Of a stretch of DNA of 64,000 bases, positions 27,661 through 39,913 are shown piece after piece. The DNA is from Babylonia areolata (lineage: Eukaryota > Mollusca > Gastropoda > Neogastropoda > Buccinidae): assembly GCF_041734735.1 (NCBI RefSeq), contig NC_134883.1:5276200-5340199 (forward strand), read 5' to 3'. Made by a program: the position numbers and the translations under genes. Position 1 is the first letter of the stretch; every line of letters starts with the position of its first letter. Below the pieces are notes generated by a model. The model did no database searches. It was given only the letters and a program-made list of their open reading frames with translations, and was not told the origin of the DNA.

Positions 27661-30600
27661 ATGTCCTTTCAAACTTTGTCTAGAATTCAAACTAACTTAT
27701 GTAAAAAATTATGTAATGACTAAGTTTGACCAAAAAATTTCTCATGTTTTTCAACAGTTTGTCCTACAAACAGTAAGAACCAACTTAAATCTCTGTGTGC
27801 TTCAGTGAATCAGTCTGATGTGTATACACATGTATAATCATGAATGTGGGTGCATGCACATGTGTGTGCATGCGTCTTTGAGAGGAAAGGAGAGATCACA
27901 TTCCTAAGCCTATGAGCACTGTCATTTTTAAACAGTGAATCACTAAATTAATGTTATGCTGTGATGCTTCCAACTTAATTCTAAAACAAGACCCTTGAAT
28001 CGGATCATCCTCCCAACACTGAACACCAACACTGTAGGTACACAGCCCGCGTGTTTTGCAACAAGAGTGAATGCACATTTCTTCCATACTCTGTAAAAGT
28101 GTAATGGTGGAGGGTAATGGTGCAGGGTAAAACTGTCTTCCACACTTCATCAAATAGCAGTAACAAACATCAAAACTTCACAGTTAAACTGTACTGATGG
28201 AGCAAGAAGCAGGCACAGACATTTCCTGTGCAGCAACATATGATTCACTCTTGACACTTTCCCTTCAGCAGCTGCTTGCCTTCAGAAAGTAGAAGCTATT
28301 CAGGACCTTTCACAAGATCCAATCCTATTTCTACTCAGTTCCTGTATCGAACTGCTGTTCCATATTTCAGAAGCTGTGGCAATGTTCCACACTCACCCTA
28401 ACTTGCTCATCATTAACCTTGTCGGATTCCTGCAGCTCATCAGCTGGAAGCACCCAAGCTGTCTGAAATCTGTTTTCATTGTCACTATTTTCTAATTGCT
28501 CATACACACTATTGACACCTGACAACACTGTTAATCACTCAAACAACTCAACTCATTATTCTTTCAACTTCAGTCTAACCTTGAACAGTTCAAACATTCA
28601 GACCTAATCATTTGTTGCTGCTGTTGCAAACAAAACCTGGAATTTCTACACAGCTATTTCAGAATTTGACATTAAAAAATTCTCCAGTTTCATCCTCACC
28701 CAAGTCCACTGCAGTTTAATGGATGTGTTCGAAGTCTGTACATACATATCCATATATACAAAGCATGACAAAAAATAAACCAAGAAAAAGTCACCAACTG
28801 TGATACAAAGATGACACCAACTTTTTTTTTTTCACAGAACAGAAAAGATATATATAAAATATAACCATATTTCAGAAAAATACAAACATAAAATCATTGT
28901 AACTCACCTTCGTGACAGTGAAAATGACGGTCTTGATGATGGTTTCCTCTCCAGGGATGCATTCAAGAAGTTCTTCATGTCATTTGCTGTAGTGATGTTA
29001 CTTGAAGTTGGAGAGGGGGATTTCACTTTGTCTGTGGAAGAATCTGCTGGTGAAATGGGCAAAGGCAGATCTCTAGGAGATCTCACATGAGTCAAACCAA
29101 CAGAAGGGATATTCAAAGAGGAACTGCGATAGGGCAAGCTGGCACTTGAAGAGGAACTCCGCAAAGATGATGACCCTCTTTCAAAAGAAGGGATGTTGCT
29201 GGAATGTCTGCTTCCCTCATCCACCTTGTAACGTTTTGCTATGGGTTCATGTATTGGGGTAGGTTTGTACTCTGGAATGTTTGGGGGAGGTATGTACAGA
29301 GACTTGGCCCGAGGGCGAGTTTCTTTAGGAACCATCACAACAGAAGATTCACTCTGAACTCCCAGATCTACACTCATTTCATCTGGCTCAGATGTATTTT
29401 CTGGCGATGGAAGCGGGGAAAATGTAGCGTCTGTGGATGCCGACCTAACCCGTGACAAGGGCTGACTGGAAGGATCCAGACTAGTGGACGAAGTGATTGT
29501 GTCATCTTGCTCCACATCATCACGGAGTTCTTTACTGGACAAGGTATGAGACATCAGCATTGGAGCTGCAGCACTGGGAAGTAACAGTGGTTCTGCCGAT
29601 GACAGAGCCATGCCCTCCTGAATCTGATGCTGGATTGCGAAAGCGTTTTTAAGACGCTGTGGGTTAACACGAGCTGACAATGGCATGGCCGAGAGAAATC
29701 CTTCATCAAAACCAAGCGGAATTGTCTTGTCAGGACCTTCATGTGTTGCCAAATCTGTGGAAAGGCTGCGATGAAGCCGTAACAGATCATGGGCCCGAGT
29801 TGGCACATCACTCTTTTCTTCTCCTGTAAAAATAACAATAGTATTTTGATAATGAAATTAAACAAATGCTAAAAATAGTGAAAAGTACTTAAGACATGTC
29901 TGTACATGTACGTACATGAGCCACAACTGCCTTAAAAAAATTACTGCCAAGCTAAATTTTCATAAATTTGCGAAAGTACATATATTATGGTGATCATAAA
30001 TCCATTTGTTCTTTCACTTGTATGCCATTAAAAGCTAAGTCAAATGCTGCAGAACTTAATGGAAACTACAAAATTTTTAATCCTTCCAAGAGCTGATTCT
30101 TCCATCCTTAGTTGGTTTGAGCACAAAACAGAGATTTCTCATCATTTAACAAGATATTTTAAGATAAAATTCAGCACTGTATTGCTGTAAAAGGTTTGCA
30201 CTATGCTGGTCAAGCAAACTGACAACACTATATATGTCAGGATATTTATGCTGCACCACAATCAGGACTCCACAATGTTTATTCTTACGGCAACTTTATC
30301 CCCTACTCCTAATTTCATATTTCCACTCAAATTCTAAAACTTCTGACAGAAAAAGCCAGAAACAACAGACACCCACACACTGGACTTTCAATCTGAGGGT
30401 CCCAGGTTTTAACCTAAGTAACGGTGCCTGGTGGGTAAAGGGTGATTTTTCCCCCCATCTCCCAGGACGAGGTCAACATACGTGCAGACCTCCTTGTGCC
30501 TGAACCCCCTTCAAGTGTATACACAAGCGGAATATCAAAATACGCACGTTAAAGATCCTGTAATCCATGTCAGCGTTCTGAGGGTTATGGAAACAAGAAT

Positions 30601-33600
30601 AAACCCAGCATGCAAACCCCCGAAAATGGAGTATGGCTGCCTACATGGCAGGGTAAAAACAGTCATACATGTAAAAGCCCACTCATGTACATACGAGTGA
30701 ACGTTAGTTGCAGCCCACAAACGACGAAGAAGACTGCATTGTGAAGTACATTCACTAATAAAAATACAAATGCAGAAAACTAGACCAGGCAAATTAGCTT
30801 TTCAAAATAATGTCCAAGGCAACAAAAAAAATCTTCAGAAGACTGACTGATAATGTGCATGCTTTGTTGACTACATGGATATTACCGATATCTAATGCCC
30901 AGTCTGGCCTAGCTTCTTTCATTACCACTTGTGGTTGCTGAAAAAATACTAATGTTTTCCACACACGCACGCACATACACAAACCAAAAAGTGTTATTAC
31001 ACAGACTCACACAATGTTCACACATGTCACACACAAAAGGCTGCAGACATACCTGCACTCTGACAAATAGAAGATGAGGACGATCCCACAGAACGACCAA
31101 CACTGAGAGCATCTGCAAAAAAATTTTTTTTTAAACCATCTATCTATCTATCTATCTATATTCATAAAGAGAAATCTGTTGTGAGAAAAAAGAGTAATAC
31201 AATATATATAATAACAATCATAAAAATGTCATCATTTAAACTGAATCAACAAGCAAATATCTCGTTTCCACTTGACACATTTTACATGTGGATTTGTTCA
31301 AATTCTGTCAAATGATCCAGATGTGTTCAGGTATTCTTTTCTATATATGTCACTAACATGCAGTAAGATCCCAAAAGTATTTCAAACTAGAATCTTCAAG
31401 CCCAACCAGAATCTACATCTCAAGGTCAAAAACAAATCATCTGAACTTATTGATGAATGACAAGAAGATCCAAAATTATTGGGGTTAAAACCAATCTTGA
31501 TTCCAAAATTCATCCACTCTACAAACACCAATGGCTACTCATTATTTTTTCCAAAACGCCCAACTCCCATGTCTACATCATCTGCAACATCTGTACCAGT
31601 TCAGATTCATGTGCAATGGTCATTCTGACTTCCATATTTTGGCTTCAATACATATCTACAATAAAAGGCCAACATATATTACCTATTCCTCCATAAAGGA
31701 TGTGGTGGGAGTGAATATATTCTTGTGTACAGATTGGAACAAATACCTATTTTGTTGACTGCTTCCAAAGCAAATGAGACTGAGGAACACCATGTATTGA
31801 AGAAAGGTTACTGACAGAGAGCAGGGGTACTGAGAGATTTACATTGCTTGCAAAATTGTTGGCAAACAACATGCCAAGAAACAAGGCAAAAAATATCCTA
31901 TCAAAAACTTCTGACTTACTCTGGTTACAGGCCTTTTGAAAGAGATCATGTAAACAAAAACAACAATAAAAAGACATGTCAAGAGCTTGCCTGATGACTT
32001 GTATGGGAGTCTAAATTTGTTCAATGAGCTGAGTACTATTTTCAATGAGTTAAATGTCATCTTCAGAGTGCCCAGCCTGCATCAGATAAGCACCACATTT
32101 GGAGAAAACATGTGTAAAAATGTACACATTTTTAATTATTTTATTAGAAACAACTATTCTCATCACTGTTGACTGCAGCATAAATTACGGCTATTCATTT
32201 AATTAGCATTATCACATACTTTTATATTCAAACTTCAACAGAACTTGAGAGTTAAAGCTAACACTGACAATAGTGGAAATTTGGCTCTCTCTTCGTTTGT
32301 TTTTCCATGACAACAGTGATTTTACTAACAAGATCCTTTGAGATTTAAGTGAGAAACACCCTTCTACCTGAAAAAATTGCAGGCACTTCTACCCTTTTCT
32401 ACCCTGGACTGAGATGCACAGATTGATAAATTATGAGCAATGTCAGCTTTCATAATCATCTTATATCACATTTGTCAACAACAAAAAAACACAGAGAGAG
32501 AAAAAAAAGATTTAGGACTTGTATTATGTTTGCCAGACTAAACTGGCAGCATTCATCTGGGAATGCGGATTTACAAATCCAATGTAATTCACAACAAAAA
32601 TAGGTCAAGCTCAAAACTTCAAACTCAGCATCATCAAAAAATATTTTCCTTTCCATAATTTCAAAAGCAAAATTCTTGAAATTCAACAGTCATACTCACT
32701 GTGCAAACAAAACAGCAGGAAAGTGGAGAAAGGGAAAAGAATGGGGGAAGGCTGGTAACCATGGGAATGCAGGATGCTTAGAAAGTCAAGCAGGATAGCC
32801 ATGGAAGGATGGGAAGAGTAACAAACACAAAACAATCAGGTCACACCAGCTACATCTGTAGTGGCAATTGGATAGCATGACAGAGAATTAAGCACAGCAA
32901 AGTAACATTAAAAATAACTTCATTATTTTTCTCCTGCATAAACCGAAAACGACTACCATTCTGTCCGCAAAAAGTTCACGCAAGAAGTAAAGAAGACCCC
33001 TTTTCATCTCTGACTGAGAATAAGGAATCCCAACTTGAAACATTGAATTGCCCAAGTGACCATCCCCTACAGAAAAAACATGACCGCAAGAGCCACAGCA
33101 ATCATACTATCTCCAATCATCACCATCCTTTCGCCAGACTATGAGTTTAAAGCATCTTGAAAGATGTGCTATCAATTAACTTTTAAAATGAAAATTGGCT
33201 TTGGTCACTCCCCACTATCTCTCACAGGCATCTGATGCAACCAGATCAAAGCCAGCAGCTAACAATCTACTTTAACTGTCATTTATGGAGAAGGGAAAAT
33301 AAAAAGCAGAAATGTGCTTTTTCTCCAGTGTAAACAATCACTGTTACTACCCCCTAATATTGCATTTGTAAGTTGTTTTTTGTTGTTGTTGTTGTTTTTT
33401 TTAGCTCTATTGCAGTAGTTGTTTTTTTTTGTTTGTTTTTTTTGTTGTTGTTTTTTTGCTATTCTGGGGAGCTGGGGGTGGGGTTGTCACAATCAATAAA
33501 CTAAACCAATGCTGCTGACTACAGATATAACTGACAGTCTTACTTGCAGACTTTCTTCGGACTTCATGAGAGTGGTTCTGGCTCATAGCCAAAGGCAGGT

Positions 33601-36600
33601 CTTGTGTCATAACAATGTGATGAGCATTGCTTGGTAAAGCTGAGGAGGTGTCAAAATTTATTATCTAGAGATGAATTCCTTCAAATGATCTCCAGTCCAA
33701 CACTTCTCGTTTTCTTCTCCTTGGTTCTTGTAGCCAAGTTTTCCCAAATAAAAAGTGTCCTGTGTCTTTGCAGTTCTATGCCCGCCACAGAAAGTTGAGA
33801 AACCAACACCTACTTGAGAGAAATTAGATATGCAGGCAAAGGAAACCACCACTAAAAAAAGCTGCTGGATGCAATCTCCCTATATCACATCACGTTACAC
33901 AAGATCCAAAGATGCAACAAGAGCCACCCTGCTATGCCCTTAAGTCTTCCGACAAGACTGAAAATTAATGACTGTGATCAAAAACATTGACTCTGCAGGC
34001 AACAGTTTTCTGTTTTGACAGCAGAATTATGCCTTGATTACAGGTCTTGTCCATTGCCAGCAAACTTCTAACATCTAAAATGTTTACATAACAGAGTTTC
34101 AGGACCAAAGTTACATTCTGAACAATGGAACCGTTTGTTTCATACCAGCTAGGCAGTTAAGCATTATCTTTTGACCAAGACCAGAAACAGGGAAAAAATT
34201 CACAAGAAACTGCTCACACTGTGCAAAAGTCGCACTTAAGTCCATCAACAGAGCTCTATGTTCTTGTACCTATTGATTGTGCACTGTTGACCACCTCCCC
34301 CTTGCCCCTAAATTTTCTATTAACCAAGATCATATGCTTAAACACTGCTTAGTTACATGTAGAATATGTGCACTGGAGCCTACTGACTTCTCAGTTTCAG
34401 TTTCAGTAGCTCAAGGAGGCATCACTGCGTTCGGACAAATCCATATACGCTACACCACATCTGCCAAGCAGATGCCTGACCAGCAGCGTAACCCAACGCG
34501 CTTAGTCAGGCCTTGAGAAAAAAAAAAAAAAGAAAAAGATAAGCTTACATAAATAAATAAATAAATAATAATTATGATATAAAAAAAAAAGTAGTAGTGA
34601 TGAAAATAATAAAAAATAATAATAATAACAATAATAAATAAATTATTAAATAAATAAGACAACAATGATGACAAATAAGCAAATAAATGTAAAACATGAA
34701 GACACACTTCTCAAAGGATGCAAATAGGTTGACATTATATAATAACAATCTCTATTTGATTAACTTTCAGCGCTTGAAGATTATAAATAGTTTGTTGGGT
34801 TTTTTGTTTTGTTTTTTTATCAAGGGACTAGTAGTAGAGTGTGACAAGGGTGGTCTTTCAATTTGGTAGTACACAGTTATCTTTTAGGTCTAGGGATGAT
34901 AGAGACAACTCACTGTATTTATTGTTAATTCCATGTACGACCAAAACAATATGACCCTGTATGACCAGAACCATAAACGAAAGCCTCATCTAAACACAAA
35001 CCCACAAATACTTGTGCAATGATGTGAAAAAGCAAACTTCCAAAAGACTGTAAAAGTCGTTTAAAATTCATAACCCATCTAGATATATGCACTCGTGTTC
35101 TTTCTTTTTCTGTCTCTTTAGTCAAATCATGAACTGCAAATGCAAACTGTAAACACATTTAATCCAGCAACTTGGTGAAGCAAATCTGTATGTCCACATG
35201 ACATTGCACAGTAAGTGCCATAAAGTATCAAATCCCCAAAGTCCAAGCATCAACAGTATAGAGTAGAATCTGCTGCGTTTTGTCCTCTTGCCTTTCCAAA
35301 AATTACACAACACAAAGTGGGATGTGGTGACAGAGATTGGGGAAAGCTTAGCTGGGGAAAGGAAACCACACTGGGGAAAGTATAATAATCACATCTTGTT
35401 CACATAGATTAGAGTTTTATAATCACATCTTATTCACACCGTTTAGAGTTTGGTCTCTCCTCACTGAATGGTATTTCTCATCTATGATAATCCCAAATCA
35501 TTTCATCAACAAACTTTGGTCTCTATTCCCAGAGTGCCTTTTTCCATTCTTCTCTTCATCCATGGCTGCTTTTCATCCTGAGAGAACAGAACATCTTAAG
35601 TGCTATCAACTGACTGATATAGGGAATCATGTGCAAACAATTCTGGTGATGGTGGACAACAACACTGACATCATATGAAAAGCAGAGCCACCAGACAACA
35701 ACCAACAGCTTACTTGTCCCTTCTTCAGACGCTAACTGTTCATCTTTGGTTCCATCACCAATTTTCTCTGCCACAGACAATAATGGGGATCTGCAGTCCA
35801 AGGGGAAAGACCACCTGTCGACTGTCCTTGGAGCATGGGTGAGATGTGTATCAATAGACAAAAGTTGTGATGAGGTACTAGGGGACCAAGTTCTGAGACT
35901 GGGCCAACTGGGAGGTGAGAAAAGAGGAATGAAGCCTGCAAACATCCCTGACAGCATGGTACCCGCAGCAGGTGAAATAGGGGAGTATGGTCCAGAAGAT
36001 GGCAAGGCTGCAGGAGAAATAGGAGAGTATGGTCCAAATGCAGGGAGATTCACTGGAGTTATGGGTGAATATGGGTTCTGTCTTGTTTCAGAAGAAAACA
36101 GTAAGCCAACTGAAGACATGGAAGCTGGTGATATTGGAGAATAGGGCCGAGGTGACTGACCTGCTGCAGGTGAAATTGGTGAGTAAGGCCCCAAATGTTT
36201 AGAGGAAGTTGGTGGGTGCTCTGGCAAGACCAGTTTAGGAATCTGCAAGGGCCTCACAGGTTTTGTGGCTGAGGAAAGTGAAGAGCTGCTTGGTTTATTT
36301 TCTGGGCCAGATACTGGAGGTTCCACACTAACCTCTGGTGAGTGAAGACTATTAGGTGACAGCAGAGGTGGTGTAGGAAATAAAGATGATGAAGGTGACA
36401 ATACTGGGCTCAAGTGCAGAAAAGATGGCATGTAAGTGACGAATGGGGAACTACTAGAACTGGGGCTAGCAGACGACACTGCTGTACTGACACCAACATC
36501 TGGAGAAAGCAAAGCACCAGGCATAGAGACTAAATTCCAGCCATTTCCACTACCAGAGACAGGAAGAGTGACAGAGACCAGACTTTCTGATGACTTAGAT

Positions 36601-39600
36601 CCAGATGGATCTGACAGAGCAGCACTTAGTGGTCCAGCATCAACTTTATTTTTAGAGTCCAACAACTCTTTTGCTGTTTTTACTTCACTGTCTGCCCTAT
36701 CTTCTTTGGACTCACTTCCGACATGTGCAGAAGCTTCTGTTCCTCTCAGACAAAGATTTTTAACACTACAATTAGTTTTGTGTCCATCATCTTCAGTTTC
36801 ATTAGCTTTCTGTTCCCCACCAGCAATCTCACTCTCACTCTCAGTATAGGGTACAATTTTATCTTTTTCCTGTCCATCTACTGGCTGATCTTCACTCAAA
36901 ACCTTTATGTTTTTTACAGTGTCATCACTGTGACTATCATCCACACCTGTCCACACAGCCAGTTCGTCACGGGGGGAAGCTCCATAGCCAGGTGACCTAT
37001 CAGAGCTAGAGTGAAAAGAGAGGCCTAGGGTTGGTGACAGAAGAGCAGGACTGGCTGGAGCAGTGTGAGGTCGACTGGATGGGTGCACGTTAATTGAAAT
37101 GGGGCTGATTTGTCCAGAATCAACCCATGCTGGGGTGCAGCTTCCACTCCTTTGGTGCAATCCTTTCTGTATGTACCCTGCAAACAGAGCAAGGTCAGCT
37201 GGTCGCCACTAGTCCATTTGAAAAATGTGTATACAAAGGTCAGACCAAAGGTGTTAATACATGGAACAAGTAGAAAACAATCATCACTTTTCTTGTTAAT
37301 AGTCGGACCATATGCTTTAGTACAAATGCCCTGCAAGGAAGAAAACAAGGGAAAAAAAGAAAGAAAACGGCACTGTTGTTTTGTTTTTGCCTGCTAACTG
37401 AAGATGCCAGAACACAAGGCCAACAGAGTACGGAACACAGAGCCGACAGAGAACAGGCACAATCATCAGTAATCTGGCAACACACATAAAGTCTAGTGAA
37501 AACATAATTTTGAAGTCAAGATGGAGAAGAGGAGAACAATGCATAAAGTATCCAAACCCTGACCTGCAAATATCTTTCTGGGAGACATCTCCTTTGTGAT
37601 ATAAATGGCTGCAGAAAACATTTACTGGGATTTATGACCTTCACACTAAAATGTAACAAAAGGATTTTTTTTTCCAAATCTCTGTTGGGTTTTGTGTTAC
37701 TTACCTTGTTGAACTGTACAAATTGATGACCAGTAGCTTTGCTCTAGCCAGTTTTGTGCACAAAGATTAATGAATACTTTCTATGTCCATGTGTACTATT
37801 TTCACCATTATTTAATGGTCAAAATTAATATCCCATACAGAAAAGACACAGAAGACAGTTTCAGGCTTTATCGTTGTGTCCTAAGACCTAAAAGGGATTT
37901 TTAAGAAAAAAAATCACATTTTGATTTCAATACGTAGAGCCTTTCCCCACACACAACTTATCTTTTACACTAAAGCACAGTTTGATGGAGGATGGGTCCC
38001 CTATGGGTCACAAAGAATGACTTGATAGTAATGATGGCTGAATTAGCTGCAACAAAAGAAACCACTTGGAACCAGAGCCATTAGCATACAGAACTCCCTT
38101 AACAGTTTATGAAGAAATTTCCAATCCAAAATAAAGCTGCTTTTGAAATATCTCTGACAGTATGCTGAAAAGCCAGCCAGGTGGTGACGCCCCTCATCTC
38201 ATGAGCTCTGGGATCTAGCATATTCATGTCTGTCTTTGCTAAGTTTTATCTGCAAATAGGCCACTGCCTGATGGAGGCATTGCTTCATTTCTTCTAAGAC
38301 TGTGTCCACTGAATGTTCCTTGGATTCACAGCCCTGCACAGAAATGAACTCAGGCAAGATAGGTCTGCTGTTATATATACAAATCCTAAATTACTTATCC
38401 AAAATGGTTGAGTGCACTGCTCGAAAGAAAAGGGGCCTAAAAACTCTCGTCACAAGGCCTCTCCTGCAATGGGGAAAACAACAGCAGGCTGCTGACAAAA
38501 TGGATAGAGGAACCTACCAACTGGTGTGTTCCAACAAGCCAATACAAGAGGAAAGTGAGAGGTACCTAACCATACCCCTTTGCAACAGGTTGGTTTGCCA
38601 ACTGGTGTCTGCCTGACCAAGTAAAAAGGTCGCATAAGCCAAGTGAAAACAGCCAGTCTCCCCACTTTATTCTCCACAAGAAAGAGGATTTCTATTACAC
38701 CTGAAGGGCAGGTATATGTGAATGTTTAAGTATGCAAGTATGTAAATGTGTATTTACGTCCACTTATGTACCTGTAGTAATAATGTTTAACATGGCTATG
38801 CAATTGGTGTTTTATGTATTTGTGTATGGATAACTAGAGAAAATGTGTTCATACGTAAGATTCTCCGTGTTTTTTTTGTTTTTGTTTTTTTAAAGAAAAC
38901 AATATATAGATGGTGTTCTTTTCACATTACGTTAGCCAAGCAAAGTGTCATTTATCCTATACTGATGCTAAGTATAATATCTATTACTTGTTAAAAAAAG
39001 AAAAAGAAAAAAAGGACTGTTATCTACAAAAAAAAGTTGATTCAAAAAAAAGAGAAAAAAAGAAAGAAGATTTCCATAAAGCATAGATTATTTGATGAAA
39101 ATTATCTTGTAAAGCAATGAATATAAACTAACCTATTTTTGTACTTTACACAAAATAACAGAAAAACGTCAACTAATTCCTTTCTGGACTGGACAATGAC
39201 TGACAGCATGTGTAACATCAGGACAATGAAAACCCATCTACACAAACACGATTAAGATTCTGGGGGGGAGTAATCATGATTTTTTTTGCAATAATAAATA
39301 AAAGGCACATACAGTGATATGTGAAAATAGGAACAGTTTTTCAAACTATGCTGTTTCATTTGTCTTTCTACTCAATGTAAAGTGTGTGCAGATGGTGTGC
39401 AGCATTGTAGATTCGTTTTATACCGGTTTTTTTGTTAGATGGGAAGGATGAGTGACGCAAGTTAGTGTGTGCATGAGAAGACACACATGACGGTACCTTT
39501 ATTATCAAAATGTATTGTGAAATTGCTCATTTTATTTTCTTACTTTTATTATCTATATTTTTGTACAGCATGCTGAACCTGGATATTTCTTAGGGAATCT

Positions 39601-39821
39601 TGCTTTATACGAATTATCCATTATCACTATTCTCGTACATTACCAGTGTGAAGTGCTATTCTGCATGCAACTCTTGTTGATATTCAATGACACTGACTGT
39701 TGTGTGCAATCTGCCATTATCAAGAAAGTCAACTAATATGACTGAGTAGCGCATCAGACACCATCAGCTGATCAGACATTGGTGATCAGACACCATCAGC
39801 AAACTTAGCCGGAACTGATTT

Positions 39822-39913
<92 letters not shown>

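Larger units (their letters stand above)
33640..35713 (-). other. Intron 15
   Basis: Contains repeat C copy 2 (34385-34532), an (ATAA)n-like region (34541-34660) and a 34-bp tandem duplication (35384-35451). Otherwise nothing recognised. Confidence 0.6.

Noticed and set aside
27896-28153. 85-codon minus-strand frame in intron 19
   Set aside because: No splice sites in phase with exons 19 and 20 and no recognisable motif.
28650-28710. Extra exon reading DLGEDETGEFF
   Set aside because: Start phase does not fit exon 18 and it runs into a stop before a usable donor.
35746-36144. 132-codon plus-strand open frame
   Set aside because: Antisense shadow of the YSPISP region of exon 15.
38302-38616. 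104-codon plus-strand open frame
   Set aside because: No recognisable product; lies next to a probable retroelement fossil and has no gene signals.
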